A DNA stretch of 64,000 bases from Sweltsa coloradensis. Lineage: Eukaryota; Arthropoda; Insecta; Plecoptera; Chloroperlidae. Every line of letters begins with the position of its first letter. Position 1 is the stretch's first letter. This document shows, one piece after another, positions 21,762 through 35,650 of the stretch. Made by a program: the position numbers and the translations under genes. The notes beneath the pieces were generated by a model. It made no database searches. It had not been told where the DNA came from and worked only from the letters and a program-made list of their open reading frames with translations. The DNA is taken from contig JAMZAV010000302.1 of the NCBI GenBank assembly GCA_024449915.1, positions 1,178,001 to 1,242,000 of the forward strand. The letters are read 5' to 3'.

Positions 21762-24700
21762 TTTAAATAATTTACTTCCGTGACAACTATAAGTCAATTT
21801 TCAAACAACTGGGGTGTTAGTCAGCCAAGTGCACGGAATTTGCCTAAACCGCATGTGTGAATCCCACAGTGATCAGTAGTGCACATGCACCCTTTCCCAT
21901 GACTACTAAAAGCTACTACTTCTGAATTTGTTATTTAAATAGTATCTAAGAAAATGTCGATAATTGAGATATGCACTTAAATCAAATAACTCTATAGTTT
22001 TAAGTTTAAAATATGATCCGTGCTCAGCTAAACACTCTATTAAGACTCTAGATCTTATACGAGCAACCGAGCTCTTTCACACGTCTCGGCTTTATAGTTA
22101 CGACTAGTGAAAAGGGTTCGTAAATTCTATAGTATCTACAAGAGCACCTACGAATAGCGATTTGAAGCTCCACCTTTTCCTTTGAACAGAATCGCACACA
22201 AGTGCTATGAATGTCAAGTCCGTGGATATCAGCTAACATTCCCCTTGCTTTGACCAGTCAGCAGTAACGTGATCGAGGCTCCGGGCAGGTACATGCAATG
22301 TGTCAACCACACAACTCGATAACCGACGAGACGACAACCATGCTAGGTGGAATACACGGTCATTAACAAGAACGCAAGACTAATACCTCTACCCGACATA
22401 ATAACAGAATTAAGAGGTTTTAGAAGAGATTAAAGCAGACACATTATATATTAAATCGAACAATACTCACTCTCAGTCACCACGTATAAGGCGGAAACAT
22501 TTTAACCAGATTTCAACAAGAGAGAGAGAAAGAAAGAGAGAGAGAAAGAGAGAGAAAGAGAGAGAGGGGAGAGAGGGAGAGAGAGGTCAATGACAATGAT
22601 ATTTACGGAGGTTGATCAATGAAAGAATATTCATTACTTTTTTGTCTCCACCAAACGTCAATTTGCTGATTAAAGAGTCCTCGACTGCCAAATGCAATCA
22701 TACGCGTGGTTTGAAATCAATGCGTGTTTCATTGTTTATAGAAACGGGAGAAAAATCATATAGTTGATGAATTAGTCCCGGAATGGTGGAGGCGCCGGTC
22801 CCATGGCGCGTATACGTACAGAGCACTCTCGGCTGATGACAGCTGCTGTCTGGCCGCGGGGGACACCGTACACAGCGAGACTCTGTCCGTGATTAACTTT
22901 TTCCATCAGTTATGCACACTATTTGCATCACACATAATAACACGATGGTTAGGGGAGAATAAAACATGAAATAAATACTGAAAATGTCCGTTGAGATTAC
23001 GTGAAAAATATTAACTTTAGTTGAAAATGATTCTGATTCGCTGTGCATGTTTTGAACAAAGTCTTCTAAATCAATGCTGTAAATAATGGCATTGCTTGTT
23101 TTATTTGGAAGGGGTATAAAAGAAAGTAATTTTGAAAATCACTACTTCAAATTATGTCATAGAGTACTTATTGAAATAGAAATAGAAATACAAATAGGTA
23201 AGAAAAAAGAAAATCACTTTTAAATTATACCATCGCTCATTTCTTTTGAAAGGAGAATCATCCAATAGCTAACAAAGAAGTATCCAACTAGATAAATAAG
23301 CCATTAGATGCGTGTTTCGTGCGAATGGTAAAGAAACATTCGAGCAAAGGAAACGGAAAATTGATGACGATATAAAGTTACTGTTCCTGCCATTTCTCCG
23401 AGAAAAAGCCCCGTATGGCAGGCCGCTCGCGGCGTTGATTAATTGAGTGGAATGCAAGATTGATGGCTCGGCAGCCGCGACTCAAGATGATACATCCCAT
23501 CATTATCTGGCTCAGAGCTAGGAGACATCGTTCAACAAGTGTTGGTACGCGGGATTACCTTCATTGATTGTCTGATGCGAGCGTCACCGAGCCGCGTGGG
23601 AATCAATTATGCGCGGCGACAACTGCGAGGAGATTTACTGTACAGCGTTACGCACCACACTCCACGATACAAACGAATAGAAACATTTATTAAAGTTAAA
23701 GTTTCAATAGAAAAATGCTAAATACGTAGGCATACGCTAATAACAGTACAGTACAAGTACAGAATAGTACAAATTAATGTACCTTGCCTTCTGTGTCTGT
23801 TTAGATAATATGTTTTTACCTGAGGACTGGAATTCCCGAAACGTAACATTTATTCATGAAGAAAGGGGTTTGCCCATCAAAAACAACTATTTGCATAAAA
23901 TATAATTCGTGTGCAACAATACTATAAATATTTTATTGAAATCATATCAAATGAAAAATAAGGAGGAGGAATTTTGTTGTGTAGTTCCTTTGTGTGTGTT
24001 TGTAGGTTGTTGGTTAATTTACCTAGTTCATTATTCAGATCAGACTATTCCCAACACACATGGCCACATTATGTTACTTCTTTACGTGCTTAAAACTAGA
24101 CTATAAACGTTGGCTAAACTGTAATAGAGTCTTCGTACGAGATTGTCCCTCGTGCTAAAACGAACAACATTACCCTAGACTCGGTTTTGCAATCTCAATA
24201 ACGGGAAAATGTGCGTCGCGATGCTTGTCTTTATACCACAAGTGGCGAGATGTAACACGACCTGTGGGACGGTGTAGGTCACTGGTTATCACGTATAGAG
24301 AAACCGGACGGCGCCATTACAGAAACACAACGAGGTAAAGTGCACACAACGGAGTCACATCAACGCCGCTTGATTGGTTTCAACCACATCACATAAAACG
24401 AGGTAATGAGATTTTAGATTAATTAACTTGACGTTGATTGTTTAATAAAGGCGAGTGTTCGACAGGAACAGTCTGTGCACGGGTTTTGCCAACACACCGT
24501 CTAACTCCAGTAAATGTTTTATGCATCATGTAATGTCCATCCAATTCGATAATAAAGAGTGATTTACAGCCCAGAAACGCGTGTTGGGTAATAAAAGAAA
24601 CGCTTGAAATGCGTTCAAACTAAACCCGAGTATGAAAATTGAAGTTAAACTGGAATATCTTCTGAACATTTAGGCAAGTATAATATATACTCACATAAAA

Positions 24701-25734
24701 CAAGATATCGTAATAATATTAATTAAACATGTGTGTATCGTAGACAATACACGGCCATTTCGAAACTCTCCGACAAAATGGAGCCGAGTTGAGTAGAGCT
24801 GTTGCACCAGACGAGCGCAGCGCAGCGTGTGTTAAAGCCACTCGGGGTTTGGCGTTCATCGACGTTAACTCCGCGTGGTGTCGTAATAAAACAATCGGCC
24901 CTAATTGACTTAGACTTCGCAGCAGCATTCGCGTAATCACTGATGGGGATAGGAGATACACGGATCCCCACACAGCCAGACAGACATACAGACAGAGCAC
25001 TACATAAATGCGTTAATTATCTAGAGAGCGGAAGGAAAGGGAACAGCTTCTTTGGTTTGCGAGGAGATAAAAGATACCCGACTCACTCACGCTGGGCCAG
25101 ATAACAAGGCAACGCACTCGGAGCTTGCGGGTCTAACCACATCCACTCAGAGAGAAAACTAGCCAAGGTATTGATTCGTCGCCGTTACTACATCGAGGAT
25201 TTCACTAAAGTATAATTAAAGAGTAATGCACACGTTTTTTAGAACATGACAGTAAGTTATATGAAATGTCTCCCTTGTAAAACAGTGCTTTAGTAGTTCA
25301 TTAACAAAATAATATGTTACATTTTGATATCAGAGATAAATCACAATGGATTGGATGGAAATTAATTAAACTTGTGTGCGAAACGTTTGCATGTATGAGT
25401 ATAAAAATCGTTTAATGAAGTCATTAAACATGAATGTTCAAGTTTTGTAAAATAGTTCAATTCAAACGTGTATCGTGTTTTTTAAATACGATAATTTCTA
25501 ATAATAAACATAAATCCACATATTATTTACCAGAAATTAAAAAAAAATCCAACTAGACCGTGACATGAACACAGGTTATCCGTAATGTTTTGGTTGTTTT
25601 ATCTATTCCACCTACGGGAGTGTTTCCCCTATTAACCAAATCGAGAAATTTACCGATCATAGTTTTAAAACTGTAAGATAAATTGCACAAATAATTTGTT
25701 TGAAATTAATGTATGTGTTCAATACAAGAGTACA
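21762..25734. other. No gene recognised
   Basis: Mostly unique AT-rich DNA. A GC-richer part at 22780-22880 holds GGTGGAGGCGCCGGTC (22785-22800), a near match to the 16-bp dispersed word. A minus-strand ATG-led frame ending at CAGC/GTGAGT (near 25090) was noted but is too weak to call. Confidence 0.4.
22519..22586 (+). repeat. (GA)n microsatellite
   Basis: About 68 bp of GA dinucleotides with AAAG and GGGG interruptions. Confidence 0.95.
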
Positions 25735-26507
25735 CTAGGAAAACGCTTAAGTCCCGCCGCGTTGTTGGATGAGCGTAATTGGTGCATTGAGCTGCCATGT
25801 GTTATGCGGATTTTCAGTTGTTCTGTGAAAAAATCATTACTGAGTTGAAGATTTTTTAAAATTATATTAAATTGAATAAAAAATTAACTTTTTTTTTTTA
25901 ATTAATCGTAATTTTAAAAAAGGAAAAAGTCGTAATTTTGAAATTTTCATGAGAAATAATTATTCGATTGCGCACAAATTTTACACGAATGTATATATTC
26001 ATAAAATTAAGGTTCTGTGAAAAAATCATTCCAATAGGATAAAGCATGTAGGTGTAAAAGTCAAAGAATTGTTTTAAAAAAGAAAAAAAGAAAAAAGGTA
26101 AAATTTCGATTTTCATAAGAAATAGTTTTTCGATTGCGCTCAAATTTTACACGAATACCTAGATTCATAAAATTAAGGTTATGTGAAAAAATCATTAAAA
26201 TCGGATAAAGCATGTAGGTGTTATAAGCTGAAGAATTTTTTTAAAATTCGAAAAAAATCGTAAAGTTGCAATTTTAATGAGAAATAATTTTCCGATTGCG
26301 CTCAAAAACGTGGCAGTTCTAAGTTCAGAGATTTCGAAGGTCTCCATAAAATTTCATTGTAATTGGAGTATCGGTTTAGCCGGAATCGTGTTAACAAACA
26401 CACAAAAATACATACAGAAAAAAAAAGAAAAAAAAAGATAAACATTCCGGATTTTTTTCTCCAGTGTAGTGAAATGGAATCTTCGCTTCGCTCGCTACGC
26501 TCATCCA
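25735..26507 (-). mobile_element. Helentron-like element, minus strand (773 bp)
   Basis: On the minus strand it starts TGGATGAGCG with one GTAGCGAGC unit and ends CGCTCATCCAACAACGCGG, GCGTT, TTTCCTAG at 25735. Plus-strand flanks are A/A, i.e. T^T. The clean CGCTCATCC about 40 bp from the 3' end is the inverted partner of the 5' GGATGAGCG. Confidence 0.85.
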
Positions 26508-27279
26508 AAAATCGTTACTTTGTGGCCATCGATGGCCTACATCTCCTTTAATTTGCACATTTACCAATAATACAACACGTTCTTGATTATGTTTGAACAG
26601 TTTATCGCTGAATGTAGGCCTACTATACGAACCTAATTCACGTACGTGTGCTTCTTTACACAGGGGTGTTGGCGTGCCGAAAAATAGCCCACCACCCGCC
26701 ACATAATCGCAGTTGCAAAGGAATTCGCTAAATGTGAGAACAATAAAATCGTGCAATGTGGAATAGAAACGCTGAAACACACCGTGGAGCACAGGTTTCT
26801 GTGGGCTCAACCACAAAGCGGGAGCTTATAACGTCCGCTCGTTCGGTCGCAAAGCCAGCGCGGGGAGAATGCTTTCGACCAATTAGTTGCACAGAGCGAG
26901 CGTTGCGAATATTCTGTTCACAGTTACTCCATAGGTATTATTATTATACAGGTTGAAATACGATAGATTGTCAACATCAATGACATGGATCTCTCCTCAA
27001 ACACGCATACGCCAAAGTAAATAATGTTAATCATAACCGAGATAGGAATAATATCCTAAGAAGTCAGCATGTAGTATGAAATGAATAAAACATTGCGTGG
27101 AACTATTGCATACACCGCATTATCTTAATTAATAGTTGGTTATATACTGCGGGAGACATCTGTAAACTAGACGGAGCATTGCATTTTAAGTGAAATATTC
27201 TGATTATTGAATCAAGTAGTTTGACTTTTGATATGTAATCAATAAAGACAAATTTAAACAATCCCTAGTGCTAACTTAC
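26508..27279. other. No feature recognised; presumptive intron 3' of the GLMP-like exon
   Basis: Lies downstream of the donor at 27280/27279 on the minus strand. No next GLMP-like exon was found. A minus-strand open stretch at 26510-26816 shows no similarity I recognise. Confidence 0.35.
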
Positions 27280-27610
27280 ACTGGTTGATTCAGATAGTTA
27301 AAGTTTAATGTTACTTCATACATAACTTCTCTCTCCCATAATATAGCGTTTTCTTGCGATTGGTCATAAGTAATTAAAGTATTTAGTATAGACCAGTCAA
27401 CTACCATAACAGAGCGACTCACATCGATAGACAATAATGCTCTCGTCAAGGGGGGCGGAGCTATGATTGTGGGAAAGTTGTATTTTTCCGTACTATAGGC
27501 ACCTCCACCAACGTTTTCAATGCGCCATGTGCGTTGACAATCAGTAGATAAAGCGAATTTAATCCTTATTTTGGGTGCTCCCGTCCGTCCTGCCTGTGAA
27601 AATAATATTG
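27280..27610 (-). CDS. GLMP-like lysosomal membrane protein, internal exon
   Basis: 331-bp exon between a strong acceptor (T-rich run ending TTTCTTTGCAG at 27611) and donor CCAGT/GTAAGT (27280/27279). No in-frame ATG precedes it before a TAA, so the start lies in an upstream exon. The frame encodes a signal-peptide-like end (AILFSQAG), then KIRIKFALSTDCQRTWRIEN, a loop with GGGAYSTEKYNFP, then ALLSIDVSRSVMVVDWSILN and a segment ending NFNYLNQP. From memory, the order 'I-x-V-G...Y...hydrophobic strand...V-x-W-S-hydrophobic' matches the N-terminal luminal part of glycosylated lysosomal membrane protein (GLMP/NCU-G1), the MFSD1 partner. The splice phase leaves two bases for the next exon. The GLMP assignment is tentative; exon reality is better supported. 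The core of a dispersed 16-bp repeat word is embedded in frame at 27498-27509. Confidence 0.5.
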
Positions 27611-30600
27611 CTGCAAAGAAAACCAGCAATAAAAATGAAATGTTTAGAATACCAAACTGGATACAAAATATTTGTTAGCACTTCGTATGACCAAAACTTT
27701 CACTGGCGCCAAAAATAGTCAATATTGTCATTTTCAATACGCATAAACAATATAAAGGTTTTTCGTTGAATAAATTCCAATTGTTTAACTTTAGAATCAA
27801 TATTAACTTCTCCTCAATTTGCTACAAGCCCAATTTGAAACGGGCAATTCACTACGACGTCAAACCCTTCACTGTCTTACACCATTAGTAGGAGAAACGG
27901 TTGTTAGGTCTACCAGGTCGGCCGACTCTTCGGTAAAATGGAACGGTTCCAATTGCAATCTACGAACACGCAATAAGCCACTGCCTACATGTGGCATGCG
28001 ACCTGGATGATTCGGAATCTGCCAGGCATTGTGCGTGTTACTTGCAACGCACACGCATGTACAACCTTATTGGACTTCGCACAATGAAGAAGTAAATGAT
28101 GCGACTGCATGATAAAACAGGGGGCGAGTATTTACCCTGTACGCCGTATATGAATAGTCAAGTACTGGCTTCAAAAGAAGTTTATAAACCAAGTGATGTT
28201 TATAATTCAGTAAAGCCAACTTTAAAGGAATGTGTGTTGAAGAATTTAAAGGTAAAACAAGGGTAACTTTGGAAACATCTCCCAATCAGGACGAGTGGTG
28301 GAAACAAAAGTTCCACATGCGCTACACATACAGAACAAGATTCAGCGAGCTATAGAGAACACCCTAGCTCGATGCCACCACTAACAAAGTTCAATTATTA
28401 ATTACCTCTTCTTAATTGTCAGTGCGATACGTGAATACCACGCGAAGAACGTGATACTTTGAAACTTATATTGTAGAAGTACGATTACTTGATAAGTACG
28501 GGGAATAAAGGCAAGCGGTTGAATGGAACGATCCACCCCCTTCAAGCGATAAAAGCTTTTAAATTACAACTCCAAGTCTAACATGAAGTGTTATGTAGAA
28601 ACTTCGCCGAACAAATAAATAGACTCGGGTAGTAATATCTTGCACCTTGGCGTGGAAACTCGCACGCAGGTCCGCACCCTCGCAGCTACCAGACTACCAA
28701 CGAGCTCCGCTCTTTTATTGACACGACGTGAAATTGATGATGGAGCGTAGAAGAGACTTGATTTTTCATATGATTTACGTAAAAATATCGGGAAAATTGA
28801 TGGAAGTAAAATGTAAAACTTTGAAACGAACGAACGAGGAAACGAAAATCTCATTTTTCTACACCATGATGTAAATGTTTGGAATAAATTGTCTCGGCCT
28901 GACAAATGTGTCGGTCCGGTGTGGCTAGGCGTCACCGCAGACAGAAGACAAGGGAGGCCGAAGAAGACGACGACCAAACCACACAATGAGAAAGAAGAGC
29001 GAGCTATTATCTGCGTCCGTCTGTGCAACCAGCTGAGCATTTGTCATTTTGATAAGTACACTGAGCGCGGGGGAACGTCCAAAGTGGTGTGCAAATCGCA
29101 AGCAGTGGAAGAGATTAAAATAAATTAGTGGGCTTTGTAGGCCGTGGCATATTCAAGCCGAAAGCGATAGCTGTGCAAACACAGGCGTGGCACAATCAAT
29201 CCGTCAAACGAAATGCGCTGCACTTCACGTGACAACATCCCATTACAGTACTAATGTAATCAGAGCACCATGTTAAAATGTTTTCCAACTTAATAACCAC
29301 TCCATTCAAACGAGCTTCGCAAATGTGCGATTTTTCTTATGTGTTCAAAAGTTACACATCATCAACATTTGTATTTATAACACTTGGATCCAAAACAACT
29401 GAATGGTGGTAACCCAAAGGATGTATATCATGTGTGTATAAAACAAATTTTAACTACAACATGTAAAATTGTAAATTTATCGACTAACTTCCTATAATTG
29501 ATGTGGCCTACGATAATACTTTTCTTTTCGAGATAATGTAAACATTTCACAACGAGAAAAGGCTATTTACTTCATCACAGATTACACTACAGTCAACCTG
29601 AATCAGGAAAGCGTTCCGTTCGTGAAATTGGTGTTCATTTTAAATTAAGGCATCCAATCTTAGAAAACGTCGTGTAGACACTTTGGTGCTTATTTATAAA
29701 CGACCAATTACTAGTACTCAGCCTTTAACAAATGAAGAACAGTAATTTAAATTAACTATCGTTTATCGAATATGATCGAACTATAATCGGACGACGTCAA
29801 TACGAAAGTGTTTTTTTTTAGTTTCCCGGTTACGTAAACACTGCAATCATTGGCAATACTTGCACGAATACAGTGGCTAGCAACGAAGTTCGTATTGTTT
29901 GTACACCGTTGAAAATTATTAAGCAACTACAATGTTGGCCAAATAGTACACAAATAGTTTTTTTTTATTTCACTCTCTAAATGTAAATGTGTTTAAAGAA
30001 AGTTGGAATGGAACTAAAGGCAAACGTTTCTTTTACTAAACTCTAAAGCGTTCCTTTTCCATTACCCTCTGGGTACGTACGTTTCACACATCTCCAACGG
30101 TCGCCGGGGAATAATGACCCTTTAGTTAGCATAATGAAACTGAACGAGGTCCCATAGCACAGCGGGCGCAGAGCAGAGATCGTGGGTACGGGCCCTTCAC
30201 GATCTAATAAGCTTCAGTTCGCTTCTCAGTTCTCAATGACCTTGAGCTGGACCAGAACGCGCGGTATCAAGTAGTCCGGAGGATTCACGGAAACGGTGCA
30301 ATCACCATCAAGCGGCCGATATCGACAGCTCTCAGGTCTATTAGCGGATCAATCAACACTCACTCACTCATTGTGCGGCCGAGACAATGGCACTCCCGAG
30401 TGCCTCGTTACGAACTCGTTCATCTCTCATATCAATCGATTAATGATGCTGACGACTATTGGTTATGTCACAAGAGCAATTAAGACGATACGTAAATAAT
30501 CGTCAATGAATTTCACAACCAGAGGGTTATCCTCCTCGTATACGCTACAGCGTGTATCCAATCAAAGTTCTATGCAGTGCATTGGTTATATAAAAGGATA

Positions 30601-33600
30601 ATAATGAAACGACAAAATGAAAATGAGCTTAAAATTTAAATTTAAAATGTAAAGCTTTTGTATGTTACCGTTTGTAATATGTATGCTGTATAATTATGAA
30701 TACCAGAACATTGAGGTAACTAAAAGATAATTGATATAAAATGATAATTGATGTGTTGACATAACTTTGTGTGTAAGAATTGGTAATCACAGTATTCACC
30801 CTGAAGCCGATTAGGGCGTCATATCGAAAGCGCACGCCAATAGGGCTCGGTTGTACTAGGTGCAGATTGTAACTACAAGTATTTTGTAAGCCAAAACTGA
30901 GTCAGCCTTTCGAAATCTGCAGGCAGTATCTATATGAAGTGATTTAAATAAATTAGTAGGAGCTTCATGAAGCTAGTCTATTAATCAAGGAAATTACTCT
31001 GTAATTGTCAGAGCGCTTATAGCTACGATCGAGAACGCAATTATATTGTTGTGTAGCGTCGTCCAACGCCATTTTTATCACATGATCCATTTTATCAACG
31101 ACATTACACTTCCCCATTAGATCGTCGCCTATAGTCGATTTGAAAATATATATTTTGTTTCATGACGTAGGTTATCATGAATTCATTATTTTTTAATTGT
31201 CATCGGCGTCCATTTGTGAACGTGTTCCGACATATTTGTTCAGCTTTACACCATTACGAGAGCTGGCTGTGTAATATGGAGTTACTGAGTAGCGAGCAGG
31301 GACGAGAAAACTCGCGTGGTCATGCATAAATTCTATTATCCCAAGTCCCGCGTTTGATGCAGCTACTTAATTAATCAATTAACACGTCGTTGTCCATGTC
31401 GGGGAAGGGGGGAGGGGGATCACAGATCACACATCACAAATCGTTGATGTGTTCCGCACGTGTAACCTGCCGGCCATACAAGGCAAACTGTTCACCAAGA
31501 AACTCTGTTGCTGCACGTTCGCCATGACCCCCGGCTTACATACTTATAACGAACAATCACGTTGAGAGTGACAATAAAATCAAATTTGTGTCAAAAGAAA
31601 AGTCTATTATGGAATCATATAGAAGGACATACATATTGGTAAAACTAAAAAAATATGTAAAGCTAATTTTAATTTTAAAGGTATCCACAGCTTTCCACAA
31701 TTATTGTCGCCATCGTAATTTTCATCTGACGAATTGAAACAAAAATGTGTTTATTTACACCTTACCCAATTCGCCAGCCAAAACACCAATAAACTAACCA
31801 TTCTCTGGTTGGCAACTTTTCGCTCGTTACTGGCGTCGGCGACGACAGGGTTGGCTCGGTCTGCTTTAAAGTTAAAATCTCCACTAAAAATCAGTTACGT
31901 GGCTTAATTAATAACCAATAATAGAACCAGATTTGATTCAAAACATATTTTCGAAAGGATATAAAGTAAAAGTTTATTAATAAGCGAAATGGCACTACGT
32001 AAATACGTAAATACGTAAACTTCTTATTAATTGTTTTTCCCTCGTGCTTTTGTCGAAAAAACGTTAAATCACCGGCCGAAATGACAAACTGTTGTTGTCA
32101 TTCAAAGCTTGGAAGATTAACCGAGCGAGAGTTCTGGCCGCAACAGGGCACGCGTCCGCACACACGCGCTAATAGGGGAAACCCTTCGTGCGTGTGGAAC
32201 CATTTACCACTTTAGAGTGAAGACTACAACTTTCGGCCGGCGTCAGCTTGAGGTGACGTGAATAATTCTGACGTGAAAAAAGCCGCGAAACCAACCAGGA
32301 AAATCGGTAAATGTGGCTACCGCTTCGCATTATATAACAATTTTGTACACTAGGAGAATAGACCAGCAATATACAACAATAATGTTATTTAAACTGCAGA
32401 GATGCAACGTAAATAATTTACTAAACATTTAATCCTGACATGAACGTATAAAACAATGATTACTTGACGGCTAAATTTTTTAACAATCATGGTGATTTCA
32501 GATAAAGGAATTAATTTTGGAGTATATAGAACTTTTTTAAGGGGGAAGTTTTTTTTCCCTCGATAGTAGCTTGGTGTTGCTGGAGATACACGAAGCGGTC
32601 GAAAACTCCGCACCGAACTAAACGAAAGTGTAATTTAAGTGAACGTGGTGGTGGAAGACAAATGCAAACGTCAACGTCCTGGCCGAAGAGAAGTAAATGA
32701 CCACTCACACAAACAATTTGTTCGCTCTATTTGTTTTTCCACAATCAGGCTGCTCTCACGCGAAACTGTACTTAAGACAACACACACGAACAGCCGAACG
32801 TTAGTGCAAAATAAATGGATCACTCTGTCAAATTGAAGTTAAGATAAAGCGTTTTGCAGAACATTGCCTAGTCGTTTAAATTGTTTGATTCATTCGATTG
32901 TTATGAGAACGGTTATGAGCATGAGAACTGCAGATATTTTTGTTTTATATATTATTAACTCTCATGACATTATAACTAGTACATAGTGCCAGTGGTCAGT
33001 GCTTATTATAAACTAATAAAATTATGTAAAATATTCCTAAACCCTTTAAAAAGAACGAGAAAATAAGGATAAAATACGCGATTGTGCCTACAGTAATAAA
33101 ATAACGACTCGCTAAAACTCCTTATGTTGACCAAAATAGTGAGTACAAACTGTACAATCGACGAACAAGTTTTGAAACTAAAATTCAAATATTAAATTGT
33201 AAAGCTAGGGGAGAGACAATTTTAATCTTTTGGCCTTCATGCCATTTAATTTCAATTGAACAACCGAGTGAGTTTTACCGAATAAGTATTGAAATACACA
33301 ACATGTTTAAGTTTGTAGGCACTGCAACAACATTGAAACTTTTCTTCATAACAATCTGGAAAAAGGATTATTTTCCGTTTAAATATTTAGATTTACAACT
33401 ATTTACATTCAAATTGTTACAAAAAATATTTTCCAATAGCCTGAGTTTTGTTGATACACCACACACGACGCGCAGTCACCCTGTAGTGGTCGAGGGAGGG
33501 GTCAAGACACGGGCAGTGATGTGTGTAACGAGCGCAACGGTCATACAGGTTGAGAATCACGTGGACCGAGGCTAATGGTCAGGGTCCAGCTTGTTAACAA

Positions 33601-35650
33601 GAGCCTCCCTCCCCGAGGGACGGGGTTCGAGCAATCCGACCCTTGCTTGGGTTTTATCGCCGACACCGACTCCGCTGTCAACATCGATCTCCGCTCGCTC
33701 ATTGTCGCAACGAGGCTTGCACGAACAGACGCGCAAGAATACTATTATATTTATACTGATAACGTGAACCAACGAGACAGTTTAAATAATAGATTGTAGA
33801 ACAGCTAATGAACAAGTCAATTACATCAACTACCAAGTCATAGTTTGGTGGTTTACCAACGATAAAATTACGTAGTTCATAACTAAATCGTTGCAATTTG
33901 TACCATATTAGTATAACTATAACAAGTTTATACTGAGGAATAATAACGGTTTATCGATTTAGTACAAAGTTGGTAAAAAATAGACCATAGAAATTTAATT
34001 AAAACGCCAAGGTTGAAGAAGAGCGTGAAGCTTCTAAAGAGTTTTAATTTATAAACTTCCTTTTAAATTAACCGGCAAGAATCATCCCGTTTTCAAAAAA
34101 AGTTCGAACAATTATTCACTCTCACGATTTTCAGATTACGAATGAAAGAGCACTAGATAAATAACTAGAGATCACGTTTTAATTAATCTCTCCTGCCACA
34201 CCTACATACGACAACAACTTGTGAACACAATTGCCAACGTAACGGAAAAAAATAAGTTGGGAGCCTATCGACTGGGATAGTTTATTAATAAATTCAAGTT
34301 GAGAAACAAGTATATACACGAAGCGCGTAAAGTAAAGTAAGACAAAACTTCTCGTAAATAACGTTTTACTGTTTTTTAAACTCTGGCACAATCAGTATGC
34401 GAACATTCTTGAATGTTCTGGTACATGCCATATTACGTACTGCAGTGGTACCTTCAATTCTCAATTGTATATTCCTTAAGAACCTATGTATAGAGTTTTA
34501 TCCCAACGAAATAAAGTTTAAGTAGTATAAGAGTTCGTAAAAGTTTAAAAGGGCGTAAAATGAATGGCCTCGTTCCTCTGGACCACGGCGTTATCTTTAC
34601 ATTCGAGTTTATGGAGACATTTCCCCGAGACCGCTTGAGCTATGGCACAACACCCAGGCCCAAGAGCACACAAGGCATATTTCTTTCACGTCGAATTTAA
34701 ATAAAGTATAGATATGTTTCTATACGTATGCCGCAAGAATTCCTCGGCTTTTTCATAAAAAGAAAGTAAGGCTAGGTGGATTCAAATTCTAGTTCCATAT
34801 TTCAATATTCCATTAAACTCCAGCTGTGGGGTGTCCTGTGTCTTCCCATGGAGATGACATGTCACAACGGATCTGAGTCGAACGCCAGGATATCTCACCA
34901 TCCCCCCTCCCCTCCACCCCTTCAGAACGTGTTGGGTCTGCACCACGTCAGCACACACACCCTTCTTAGCAACAACACAACCAAGAAAGTTTTGAAAACT
35001 CAAACAAATAGACGGCGAGTGCTGAAAAGCCTAATTTTAACCAATGTAAATATTATTATACTTGCGCCTTAGCTCTACTTATAAAAGTATACAATACTAA
35101 ACTTGTGTTTATTTCTTCTCTTGCCAAGCAATAATATGATAATTTATGGAGTATGTGCATGGTGTACTGTGTTAACGCTTAATGTAGTTAGCTCGGTTAG
35201 AGGTCCAAGTTCTGCCTGAAAGCTAAAATACTACAGACTGGTATATTTATGAAATGTTTTTTATTTCGCCGCCGAAGAATTTCTGTCCACAGTCGATTAG
35301 GCGTTGGTCCAAAACTTTATAGTAATTTTCCGGTCCAAGCATTTGATTTTGGCGTGTGAATTATCTTTTTTTAATGTCGATGGGTCCTCCCTTGTGCACC
35401 CAATTATAAAATTTTCGACTTCTTTGCAACGCCATAAATGTAGCAAATATAGATCATTGTAAAATACCTGTGTAACTTGAGACTTTTATCGATCTAAAAT
35501 TTACACACAAGAAAAATCACAACACCAGCAAATAATTAAATAATTAAAGCGTCGAAATATAAAGTTTGGGTGTCTTTAAACTGTCCATATTTGAGTTCAA
35601 AATAATTAAGATCACTATTACGATTTTGAAGTTTGATTACATTTAAGTTA
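27611..35650. other. Long tract without recognised genes or repeats
   Basis: AT-rich, apparently unique sequence. Scattered GC-richer islets (about 28600-29000, 30080-30300, 31800-31870, 33480-33690) carry short overlapping frames with no start/splice pairing that I would defend, apart from the weak ORF noted separately. A short ACGTAAAT triplication occurs near 31995. If the exon at 27280-27610 is real, its first exon should lie here or further right. Confidence 0.4.
28591..29040 (-). CDS. Open frame of 149 codons, doubtful
   Basis: Minus-strand ATG at 29040 followed by a basic stretch and a hydrophobic run (LCGLVVVFFGLPCLLSA) that could act as a signal anchor, then Ser/Arg-rich sequence. 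No domain is recognised, and a plus-strand frame overlaps it. Its position upstream of the GLMP-like exon on the same strand is noted, but no usable donor joining them was found. Probably chance. Confidence 0.12.
   Translation of the reverse strand: MLSWLHRRTQIIARSSFSLCGLVVVFFGLPCLLSAVTPSHTGPTHLSGRDNLFQTFTSWCRKMRFSFPRSFVSKFYILLPSIFPIFLRKSYEKSSLFYAPSSISRRVNKRAELVGSLVAARVRTCVRVSTPRCKILLPESIYLFGEVST

Noticed and set aside
26391..26816. A 141-codon minus-strand ORF
   Set aside because: Its C-terminal third lies in a Helentron-like element and the rest has no recognised domain or splice support.
35187..35215. tRNA-like TTAGCTCGGTTAGAGG
   Set aside because: No T-arm (GGTTCGA) or complementary acceptor ends within tRNA distance.
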